A program made the position numbers and the translations under genes. The notes beneath the pieces are model-generated. The model was given only the letters and a program-made list of their open reading frames with translations. It did not search any database and was not told where the DNA came from. Below are positions 22,801 through 34,800 of a stretch of DNA of 64,000 nt, one piece after another. The number at the start of each line of letters is the position of its first letter. Positions within the stretch are counted from its first letter, which is position 1. Location: positions 44,568,360-44,632,359 of the forward strand of contig OX328107.1 in the NCBI GenBank assembly GCA_946811185.2, written 5' to 3'. The stretch is from Hippopus hippopus (taxonomy: Eukaryota; Mollusca; Bivalvia; Cardiida; Cardiidae).

Positions 22801-25800
22801 CCGCATTCCACAACCAATGTAAGTTGCATTCTTAGTTGTATTCTAAGTTTAGAAAGGAACAGATATTCTGATTGGCTTGAGTGTTTAGTTAAGCCAATCA
22901 GGATATGTGTTCCTTTAAAAGTCTTGAAAATGAGCAGTAGAATGCCATGTAAAATTTTGTAGAATATAGTCCTGGGATGTTCTGTGCAGTCTGATCCTAA
23001 TGTACTCTTTCTGCAAAAGCAACTTGTATTACACTTGACCTTCCAAGAGTAAACATACAATGTTGTACGACAGATCCTTACTATACAATCACAACCAAAA
23101 ATTTTTTGTCTATTTCCTTGAGGGAGAATGTATCCAGAATGGAGACTAAATGCTTTACTGATATTTTCAATCTTGAATCTTAAAAAAAGATACAGTAAAC
23201 ACTCTTTCATTTTCCTGTTGATGCTTTTTCCTTTTGTTTTTGAAACATGCTTGTATTTTAGTTTTTATATTTCAAATTAGATAATTGAATCCAGTGAAAG
23301 CTAGTGGTAGTTGATGATATTACTCAATTTATGTTGCATGTTTTCGTTTTATATTTCTAATTTCTTTTAAATGTTTGCTTGTCTTGGACATGGATTTTAA
23401 TTTATTTGTAAACAGCAGGTACTGTTTATTGCATTTTATATTTTATGATACGTGTGGCACTCTTAGAATAGGGGGTTTAATGCATCTCTGTGATGCGTTA
23501 TACTAAGTAAGTTATATCGTTATGGATCCATAAAAGATACATTTTGTCCAACAACCAACTTAATTATGAGGTAGACTGGTCCTTTGACATGCAGAAAATT
23601 GACCAATAGCAAAAGTTTTCCACTCAGGTCAGCCAGTGTGGACTGCACAGGCTGACCTGGGTCAATACTTATTGCAAGTGCATTAAACTCCTTTTCACAG
23701 AGCATGGCTCATATGTTAAGTATACTGAAATCATGAAGTATCTGTATCAATGAGGGTATATTTTTCCATTGGTTTCATCTTAACTGCAAATTAGGGCTGA
23801 ATCAAATTAATAGTAATTTAATTCAGTTGTATAATCATTACAAATTTTTAAAAAGACATTACCGTATCAACAAATCATGATTTTTTTTCAGAATTTCAAG
23901 TGTTTCCTATGTTATGGACATAAGGGAAATCATTTTGAGTCAAATTCAAACCATGTGGGATACCCAATTTGCTACCCAGGCTCAACTGGAAACTGACATG
24001 TTGGTGGCACATGAATTGCACATACTTGTCCCGTCTCTGTACCACACACCAAAAACTTATACAAGTCGAAATTCAAAGCATTTGCAGACAATAATTTAAA
24101 TGTGGCTTAAATAATGAAATTTATCTTGATAGGGTACAAAACATTGTAGGGAAAGGAGATAATGCTTGTGACCAATGTTTGCAGAAGGCTTCTTCCTTAT
24201 GGTTGTGTGGCAAAGGGCTAACTCTGTAAAAGGACAAAAGTTTTAGACTATTGCACATTTAACTCTTTACCAGACAACAAAAGTTTAGACTTGTCCAAAA
24301 TTAAGACATTTGCAGATGGCAAATGAAATATTGCACAAATGATGAAAACCGTCTGCGAAAGGGCACAAAACATTACAAGAAAAGGGGAAAATGCCATTTA
24401 CCAGCATTTTCTCCTTTTCCCTTAACGTTTTGCAAGTCCTTTTTCCTTGGGGGTTGTCAAAACTGATTTTGTGTTAACTCTTTACCAAACGACAAAATGT
24501 TAGACTGGTCCATATTGAAAGCATTTGCAGACGACAAATTAAAAGTGTCTCAATTTATGTAATTTGTCTCTGAAAGGATACAAAACCTTATGGGAAATAG
24601 AGAAAATGCTGGTCACCAGCATTTTCTCCTTTTCCTACAAGGTTTTCAAAAGCTTTTCTTCCACAGGTCGTGAAAGCCAGGGCTTTTTTGGTAAAGAGTT
24701 AAAATTAAAGGATTAAAGCATGTGCAGATGACAGCACTATACTCCCTTTTCCACCTTGTTGCCTACATTTCAAAGACAAATCACATCTCATGAAACATAT
24801 ATCATTCCATGGCCACAAAATTAATGTGCTTATTTGAAATTAGTCTAATAATTGGCCACAAAATTAATGTGTTTATTTAAAATTAGTCTAATAATTTGTT
24901 CTCTGGCAAGGGGTTAAAAAGAGATTATATACTTTTCTTTTTCTTTCAGGTGGGAGAGAGTTCTAAATATGGTGCAGCCATTTGTGCTTTTTTAATAATA
25001 ACTAGTGTTATGATAATAGGTGTTTTACTGGCTATTGGTGTCTTTGACTTTGACACTTAATGCATAGTAAGGGTAAAAAAATAATGTAGGTTTTGTCTGT
25101 CTTTAAAAAAACAATGTTGGTAACCAGCATTTTCTCCCTTTTCCCCCCCGCAATGTTTTCTACTCTTTCACAGCCAATTTTGAATTTGTTGTCTGCAGAT
25201 GTTTGAGAGTCAGATGTTTCAAGAGTCTGTTGGGAGAGTCTAAAGTTTGTTGTTTGGGAAAGAGTTAAACTCTCTACCAGAACAAAACTTTTACACTCCT
25301 CCATACTTAACTCTTTACCAGATGACAAAATTTTAGACTCGTCCAAATTCAAAGCGTTTGCAGACGACAAATTAAATGTAGCTCAAATGATGACTCTTGT
25401 CTCTGATAGAGTAGAAAACATTGTGGGAAAAGGAGAAAATTCTGGTTACCAGCATTTTCTCCTTTTCCCACAATGTTTTCAAAAGCTTTCTTCTTCAGGG
25501 TTGTTAAAACTCGGGATTGTGTGGTAAAAGGTTAAAGCATGTGCAGATGACAGCATTTTCTTCCTTTCCCACAATGTTTTTGTACCATTTCATCGACAAA
25601 TCATTTGAGCCATAGTTCATTTCTTGCTCCAGAACGTGTTTAATGGAAGGCCGTATAGCTGCCAAAAAGTAAACAGTGCAGGTGTTTCAGTGCATTTAAG
25701 TTAAATTTAAATCATACTATTTAAAAGCATGTAGATTATTGTGAAAATGACAACCTGTTATCACAAGGTCAGTCCATGTGTTAGTTGCTAGCAGAAAAAT

Positions 25801-28800
25801 GAAATCTAAAACTGGGTTAAAAGTTGCCAGATTGCCCTACCTTTTGTTTACTTTTTACCTGATTTGAAAATTCATTTTTCTGCCCGCAACTTACACTTGC
25901 GCTGACCTTACAATAAGAGATTGTGACCTTACATACTTTCACTCTTTCCTAAATGACAAGCATTTAGGAATCAAACAAACTGAAGTTATTTGCAGATGAC
26001 AGGTTAAAAATGGCTGAAATGAAGGAGATTGTGACTTAAAGAGTAGAAAACATTGTGGGAAGAGAAGAAATTGCTGGTAACCAAAGATGTTTTCAAAAGT
26101 CTTTTTCTTTAGGATGGTTAAAATTGTGTGTTAAAGGGTTACATGATATGTTTTTAATTTAGATGCATTTTATGACCCCAATTGCTTACCTCTGGCAGTG
26201 ATAAGGCCTTTAAGATATAGTCTAAGGTTTTGTTGTCTGGTAAAGGGTGAAACAGAAAAGATCTATGGAAAAAGACATTATTTACTTTTCTTTTTCTTTC
26301 AGGTGGGGGAGAATGCTAAATATGGTGCAGCCATTTGTGCTTTTTTCATAATAACTAGTGTCATAATAGTAGGTGTTTTACTGGCAATTGGTGTATTTGA
26401 CTTTGACACATAATGTGTAGCAATGGTAATGAAATTATGAGGATTTTTTTTTTTATGTCTCTAAAAAGACCAAAATTTTATAATTTAATCCTTTTCTAAA
26501 TGATCAGGTATTTTAGCGCTTGTGAGAGAGATGGCTTTGAAAAACATTGTGCAAACTGGAGAAAATGTTGTTTGCCAGCATATTCGTTTTTTTCTCAGAG
26601 TTTTTAGCTCTACTGTCATGGCATGGTTACCATCTTCTGTTGATCCCACTAGTCTTTCTTTTATGTTTATGCGATTGTGGTTGAACTTTTTTGAAATCAC
26701 CAAGTGTTTTTTATATAATTGATTGCTAGAATCCTATTGACTTTGAAGATCTGACTCTTGGCTAGAAAAAAGTAGCCATTTAAAGTTGAAAATTTACATG
26801 TCTTGTATTAAGCTACAAAGCCCACAATTTTTGTTCAGATTTCTTTGAACTGGCACACATTATCTGCATCATCTGAGGGTGAACCCTATTGTAATGCTAA
26901 ATAAATGAAATAGACATTCTTATTCAATACTCAAAATTTAGATATTGCAATTTTAAAGCTGTTTTTGTCAAAATATATGGAAAAGGGTACACCATGTAGA
27001 TCTAAGATCAAGCTGCATGTTTTGTGCAGACTGATTCATCTTGACTGGCCACATAAGCAAATATTTAGAGGCTCAGTGCTTGAAAGTTTGGATACCTCAG
27101 GCTCTTGTTGGCATTCCATGCTCTTGCTAGGTGATATCATTGTGTTTCGTCAATTGTATTTGATATGTGGCTATTTGTAAAATTACAAAATGGGATTGAT
27201 CTTGAGCTCATGTGTATTCCTGTTAAACTCACTGCTTATTCAAAATTCACTTTGATCCTCAGGAGTTACTAACTATTTACAAAATCAAGTAGAGCGACAA
27301 GTCACTTCTGCTCTATAAAAAGATTATGTACACTCTTTGTAACATACATTTTGTATTATATGCTCTGGCATAGTATTGGTCCACTTAGTTGTCAAATTGT
27401 TGCCTTGCTTGTGAATATCTTAAGATCTGCCTCCAGGCATGGAGTATGCTTATTGTAGATGAAGCTAAGTAGGTTAAGGCTTTGAACATTTAAAGGTATG
27501 GAGGAAAAGAATAATGAATATGTATGACTGCAATATTGTAGCATTTGATAAATAAATAAAAACTTTAGCCATTTATTAATCAAAGGGATGATAGGCACAG
27601 GAAAGTTAGTTCTTGATACAAAGGGCCACACAATCATTCAAAAGAGGCACATACTGGAGTAAGTTACCAATCTAAAATGTGACAGGCACAAAATGTTGAC
27701 AGTTACCAGTGGACAGGATGACAGGCACAAACCCTAGTCAGTTACAGATCTAAGGGGTGACATGCACAGACTGTAGTAGGATACAAATCTAAGAGGTGCC
27801 AGTCACTAGCTGTAGTAAGTTACAGATCGAAGAGATGCCAGGCACAAACTGTTGACAGTTACCAGTGTAAAGGTGACATGCACAAACTGTAGGCATTTTA
27901 GAGGTAAGGCACAAGTTGAAGTAAGTGACAGATGTAAGGAGTGACAGGCACAAACTGTAGTAAGTTACAGATCTGAGGGGTGACAGACACAAACTGTAGT
28001 TAGTCACAGATCTAAGGGCTGACAGGTGCACACTGTTGACGGTAACAGGCACTAACTGTAGTCGGTTACTGATGTAAGAGATGACAGGCACAAACTGTTT
28101 ACAGTTACGTATGTATGGGGTGACAGGCACAAACTTTAGTAAGTTACTGACCTAAGGGATAACAGGCACAAACTGTCGACAGTTACAAATACAAAAGGTG
28201 ATAGGCATAAGTTGTCAGTGACAACTAAAAGGGTGACAGGCCAAACTGAAGTAAGTTACTGGTCTAAGGAGTGAAAGGCCAAACTGTTAGACAGTTACCA
28301 ACCTAAGGGGTGACAGGCACAAGCTCTTGATAGTTACCAATCTGTGGGACAGCATGCACAAACTGTATTCAGTTACAGATCTAGGGACTGACAGGCACAA
28401 ACTGTAGCCAGTTACCAGTCTAAGGGTGAAAGCCACAAACTGTAGTCAGCAACCATTTCAAGGGTGACAGACACAAACTGTAGTCAGCTACAGATCTAAA
28501 GGGTGCCAGGCACGAACTGTAGTAAGTCATGGATCTAAGCAATGATAGGCACAAACTGGTCAGTAACCAATGTAAGGAATGACAGGCACAAACTGTTGTC
28601 AATGTTCTTAGGGGTGACAGGCACAAACTGTTATCAGTTACCAGTCTTAGGCATGCTAGGCACAAACTGTAGTCAGTTGAAGATGTAAGGTTGACAGTTA
28701 TGGATCTATTCCAGGTTCAAACGGTAGTCAGTTATTGATCTATTCCAGGCACAAAACTGTAGTCAGTTATGGATCTATTCCAGGCACAAACTGTAGTCAG

Positions 28801-31800
28801 TTATGGATCTATTCCAGGCACAAAACTGTAGTCAGTTATGGATCTATTCCAGGCACAAACTGTAGTCAGTTTTGGATCTAAAGGGAGACAGGTTCAAACT
28901 ACAGTCAGTAAAGGATCTAAGAGGTGCCTGCAACAAAATATAATCGTTTATAGATCTAAGGGGTGATGGGCCAAACTATTGACAGTTACCAACTTACGGG
29001 ATGACAGGCACAAACTGTTAACATTAACTAAAATCTGGAATACTAGGCACAAACTGTAGTCAGTAAAGAATGTAAAGTTGACAGGAACACACTGTAGTTA
29101 GTTAAAGATTGAAAGGCACAAAGATTACAAGTGAAAGGGTGGCAGGTACTAATCTTAGTAACAGATCTAAAAGGTGCCAGGCACAAACTGTAGTTAGTTA
29201 CAGATTGAAAGGCTGAAAGGCTATCAGTGAAAGTATGACAGGCACAAATTGTAGTCAATTAACTCTTCACCAAACGATAAATTTTTGGACTGGACCAAAT
29301 TCAAAGCATCTGCAGACAACAAATTAAATCTTGTTAATATGATGATTTCTGACATTGATAGGGTAGAAAATATTGTGGGAAAAGGAGAAAATGCTGGTTA
29401 CCAGCATTTTCTCCTTTTCCCACAATGTTTTCTATAGGCTTCTTTCTCAGGGTCGTTAAAAGTCGGGATTGTGTGGTAAAGAGTTAAGGATCAAAGGGAT
29501 GCCAGGCACAAACTGTAATCAGTAACCATTGTTAGGGGTGCTAGACACAAACTGCAGTCAGTTACAGATCTGTGGGGAGACAAGTCCAGACTGTAGTCAG
29601 TTAAGGATCTAAGGGGAAACAGGCACAAACTGTAGTCAGTCACCAATGTTAACTGTACCAGGCACAAACTGTAGTCAGTCACCAATGTTAATTGTACCAG
29701 GCACAAACTGTCATCAGTTATGGATCTAAGGGGTGACAAGCACAAATCGTATTCAGTAACCAATGTAGGGATGCCAGGCACAAACTGAAGTCAGTTTCTG
29801 ATCAAACGGGTGATAGGCACAAATTGTATTCAGTCACCAATGTGATGGGTGAGTGGCACAAGTTGTAGTCAGTTACAGATCTAAGGGGTGACAGGCACAA
29901 ACTGTAATCAGTTATGGATCTTAAAGGTGACTGTACAAACTGTTGTCAGCTATGGATCTAAGGGGCGACAGGAACAAAGTGTAGTCAGTTGATACCAATG
30001 TTAGGGCTGACAGGCACTAATTGTTGTCAGTTAGCCAATGTAGGGGGTGACATGCACCAACTGTTTACAGTTACTGATGTATGGGCTGACAAGCATTAAC
30101 TGTCAGTTTGCAGTCTATTTGGTGACAGGCACAAATGTTTGACAGTTACTAATCTAATGGATGTCAGACATCGACAGCACTGACCTAAGGGATTACAGGC
30201 ATAAACTGTTGATCATTCTGTTTCATCTTAATACTTTACCAAATGAAAACTAATAGACTTGTCAAAATTGAAAGCATTGGCAGACAACAGTTTCAGTTGA
30301 GCTCACAAGATGATTTCTGTCTTTGAAATGGTAGAAAATATTGTAGGTACAGGTGAAAAAGTGGTGGTTACTAGCATTTTTTCTCTCTCCTCCAGTTTTC
30401 AACAGCCTTCTTCAGGGTTGTTAACTCTTTACCAAATGATAAAATTGTGAACTTGCCCAAATTCAAAGCATTTGCAGATGACAATTTAAATGTGGCTCAA
30501 ATGATGGAAATTGTCTATAATATGGTAGCAAACATTGTGGAAAAGGAGAAAATGCTGGTTACCAGCATTTTCTCCTTTTCCTACAATGTTTTCAAAAGGC
30601 TTTTTCCTCAGGGTCGTTACAACTCTGGACTGTGTGGTAAAGGGTTAATTAAAACATTTGATTCTTTGGTAAAGGATTAATGAACTAAAATCTTATCATC
30701 CTATAATTTAATGCCTTAACAAAGACAGATTTGTTTATATAATCTATATTTATATGTATATCTACGATGTCAGAACTGCACTGAGTATGAATGACTGCTG
30801 AATTCATTTTATGTCTCATACTAAATATGGTAGTTATGGTTACAGTGAATGTCTCATAGAAAAATGTCTTTCATAAAAAATAGATGCGAGATCTTGACTC
30901 TTTACCAGATAACAAAGTTTTATTTAGACTGGTCTAAAATTCAAGGCCAGACCACAAATTTATTGTGGCTGAAATTTTTCTTTGAAAGGGTAGGAAACAT
31001 TGTGGGAAAAGGAGAATTTGCTAGTAACCAGCATTTTCTCCTTTTCCTACACTGTTTTCATAAGCCTTTTTTGGATAGGTCGTAAAACACACAATTGTTT
31101 GGTAAAGAGTTAACTGATAAGATGAAGTCTTTTTAGCACGTGCAATCAACAGCTTTCAAAAACATTGCAGGAAAAGGATTTTTCCCCTATTTTTGTCTCT
31201 TATTTGTGTAATTTTTTGTCAAAGTTTATTGTAAGTTTGAAAAAGTTTCTTATGCAATAGTGAGTAGAAGAAATGTGATAGAATTTGTTTGCCCCTTTCG
31301 TTTGATAAATTGACCCTATACTGCACAATGCTGACTTTTAACAATCCTGGGAAAGAAGCCTTTTGAAAACATTGTGGGAAAAGGTGAAAATTCCGGTAAC
31401 CAGCATTTTCTCCTTTTTACCACAATGTTTTCTACCCTTTCAAAGAAAAATTGCACCACAATGAAATTGTCATCTGCAAATGCTTTCAGTTCGGACAAGG
31501 TTAAATTTTGTTGTCTGGTAAAGAGTTAAGGCTTATAGCAATGTGTGTTTTCACCTTTTACCAAACGATACTGTAACGGTGGACGGACGTTTTGGCCATG
31601 GACGTTTTGGCCAGGACGTTTTGGCCATGGACATTTTGGCCAGCTAAATGTGCAAAGTAGGACGTTTTGGCCAAATGATTTTTAACATAGAAAAATGCAA
31701 TAAATGAACTTTCTATGCTTTTAGTATACATTTTTTGATGCACAAAAGCTTATTCAGTTCATTTCATGCATTTTTAGCTTTAAAAAAACATTTGGCCAAA

Positions 31801-34800
31801 ACATACTTTGACTGATTTGCAATCTTCTATAACAAACTGCTTAGATTTTTCATAATTTTTTGCAAACTATTGTTGCAAATAGAAATTTTAAGTTATTGTT
31901 CAACCATTATTAATTGACAGAGTTGATAATTGGCAATTAAAGCAATCATCAAACACAGTTTTGTCCTTAACTGAGTATAAAAGCAAAATAACACTTGAAA
32001 GTAATTCTATTCAGTAACACAAAAAATGAAGAAGTTGACTATTTGTAACTTCAGTAATAATTTTTTTTAAAGAATTAACCCAATACTCCATATATGTCAA
32101 ATATATTAACTTCTCATTTTTCTACAATGTTTTTAAATCATGTTTAATGGGGCAAAAATTCACAAAATTAACGTTTGGCCAAAACGTCATACTTGGTATT
32201 TTGAGCTGGCCAAAACGTCCGTGGCCAAAACGTCCTGGCCAAAACGTCCGTGGCCAAAACGTCCTACATTCTAATCTAACCGCCCTTTGCAATAATGCTT
32301 TGGAAAACGCTGAATGTGAGAAAATGCTGGTAAGCACAATGTATTTTACTCTTACAAAGACAGCTGCCTTCATTTGTACCACATTTGTGTGCAAATGGTT
32401 TTACAGTGGATACCGGTAACTTTGAAACTTTCACATCTTGAAAGGGTTTATTCTTTACCATATTACAAAATGTTAGATCAGTTCAAATTGGAAGCATTTG
32501 CAGATGACAAATGAAATGTGGATCAAATCATGGCTCTGTCTTGGAAAGAGTAGAAAACATAATGAGAAAAGGAGAAAATGCTGGTTACAAGCATTTTCTC
32601 CTTTTTTCACCTTGTTTTCAAAAGCCTTATTCCTTAGGGTCATTGAAACTCGGGATTGTGTGGGAAAGGGTTAAATATAAACCCTACAGAAAGCATGTAT
32701 GAAATGTTGAAGATAAAGAATTTAAAAATACATTTGTTCCATTGTTGGTCTTGATTAACCCTTTTCCAGACAATCCTGTGTCTTTACCATATTTAGGAAG
32801 AAGGCTTCTAAAAACATTGTGGTGAAAGGGTTTTCTCCTTTTCCCAGAATTTTTTCTACCTTTCCAAAGGCAAATCCCATGATTCTGACATTTCATTTGT
32901 TGTCTAAAAATGGTTTTGGCATAGAAGAGTCTAAAATTTTATCTGGTGGAGGATTAACCCTTTGCCCCATGAAAAAATTTTAGACATGTCTGAACTGAAG
33001 CATTTGCAGGCAGCAAATTAGATGTGGCTCAAATGATGAGATTTGTCTTTGAAGGGATAGAAGCATTATGGCTATAATGATGAGATTAGTCTTTGAAAGG
33101 ATAGAAAACATTATGGGAAAAGGAGAAAATGCTGGTTACCAGCATTTTTTCCTTTTCCCATGATGTTTTCAAAAGCTTACTTTTTCCATCCTCGGAACCC
33201 AGTTTTGAAGCATTATGTTACTCTCCATGCATCACCCCTGGGAAAATTGACTAGCAAATCGTCGTTTCTTATGATTATTCATATGGTCGGGAAGTACCCT
33301 AATAGCCAGTCGAAAGATCAATAACATAATGATACTTTTTTGTAGAGAGGATAATTTCATTTCTTCCGTTACTAAAAAAAACCCTGGAAAAAACCCAAGG
33401 TTGTCATCAAATATGGCGGCCGTCGGTGTGCTTGTCTCCTGTGAGATATGCAATTCTGCAATACAGGGACGACACTATCAACCTTTGTGTACGATTGTAA
33501 CTGACAATCTTTGGGTGTTACGCCGAAAATCTCTTTTAAATGCTTCTCAATTGTGGTGTTGATGGGCGCCACCATATTTAAAGTATCGCTAAGCTTGATT
33601 TGCAACGAATGATGTGACTGGATATCGACAAGTAAAAAAACAGAAATGATGGCGTATTTGTGATAAAAATAATTTAAATTTTCTCAAAGAAAAACTAATA
33701 TCACCAGTCAAAATGCTTCATGAATAATTCATGAGAACGAGGAAACACCAGTGAAATAACCCAGGGGCGATTACAGAATAAATCAAAACTGGGTCACCCA
33801 GGATGACTTTTTCATGGTCATTAAAAAGTGCTATTGTTTGGTAACGGGTTGATGTACCTTCATTGTTGTTGTGATATCACAAAGTTTACGTAAATTATAT
33901 AGAATATTATATAGAAGAATGTTTTAATGATATACAATTATATACTAATTGTTGTTTATCCCTTTTTATTCATTTTCAGGTGAATAAAAGAATTAGTTCA
34001 TCAATTCTTATAGAGTGCTCTTTAAATCCCATTGGAATGTAATTTTTTGTTGGTCATCTTTGATTGTATCTGTAAACTGTAAGTTTTGTTTAACCCTTTA
34101 CAAAACAATCCCAAGTTTAACTAATCCTGCAAAATAAAACATTTGAAAACATTGTGGGGAAAAAAGAGAAAATGCTGGTAACTATGTAAGTGCAAGATCA
34201 GACTGCATGTTCTGTGCTACGAATTTGAGACTCTCAACCAGCATTTTCTTCATTTCCCATTACATTTTCTAGCCTTACATAGACAAATCCGTTAATTTTG
34301 AGACTCATTCAATACGTTGTCTGCAAATGCTTTTCATATGGACAAGGTTGAAATTTTGATGTTTGGTAAATTTGTAGTATACGAGGGCTGTTCGATATGT
34401 AATGTGTATTGTACCATAGCGTGATAACGCTTTGCACGATTTCGTGGATGATGATGCGCTTGAATAGTTCTATCCAATACCTTTCCAACGGTATAAACAC
34501 GAGCCTTCAGCTCCACATAGTTTTAAACTTATAGTCATTTCAATAGAGCTAGTCGGTGACCACTGTTGTAACTAGAGGCGCTTGAGCGCCTGTATCGCTC
34601 CACAGGCCTGATATTTCTATAATGGCGAAAGGAAGTTTTTAACAATTATCATTCAATCCTGCATTTTAGCTCACTGAAGGAACAATTTGGTAGACAACCA
34701 CCATAGGAACTTACCTGCAAAACAACAATGAAATCCAATGAATAGTTTTAGAGAAGAAATTTTTCAAAGATTTTACTTTATACCATAAAAGGAAAATGAG

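Noticed and set aside
23892..23996. Phase-0 frame after TTTTTTTTCAG with CFLCYGHKGNHF, reminiscent of a zinc knuckle
   Set aside because: Length 34 codons is within chance, there is no membrane helix, and the CCHC spacing is incomplete. It could be another tail but cannot be supported.
27789..29781. Several - strand frames rich in SLCLSPLRSVT-like repeats
   Set aside because: Translation of the second 39-bp minisatellite; interrupted by indels and stops.
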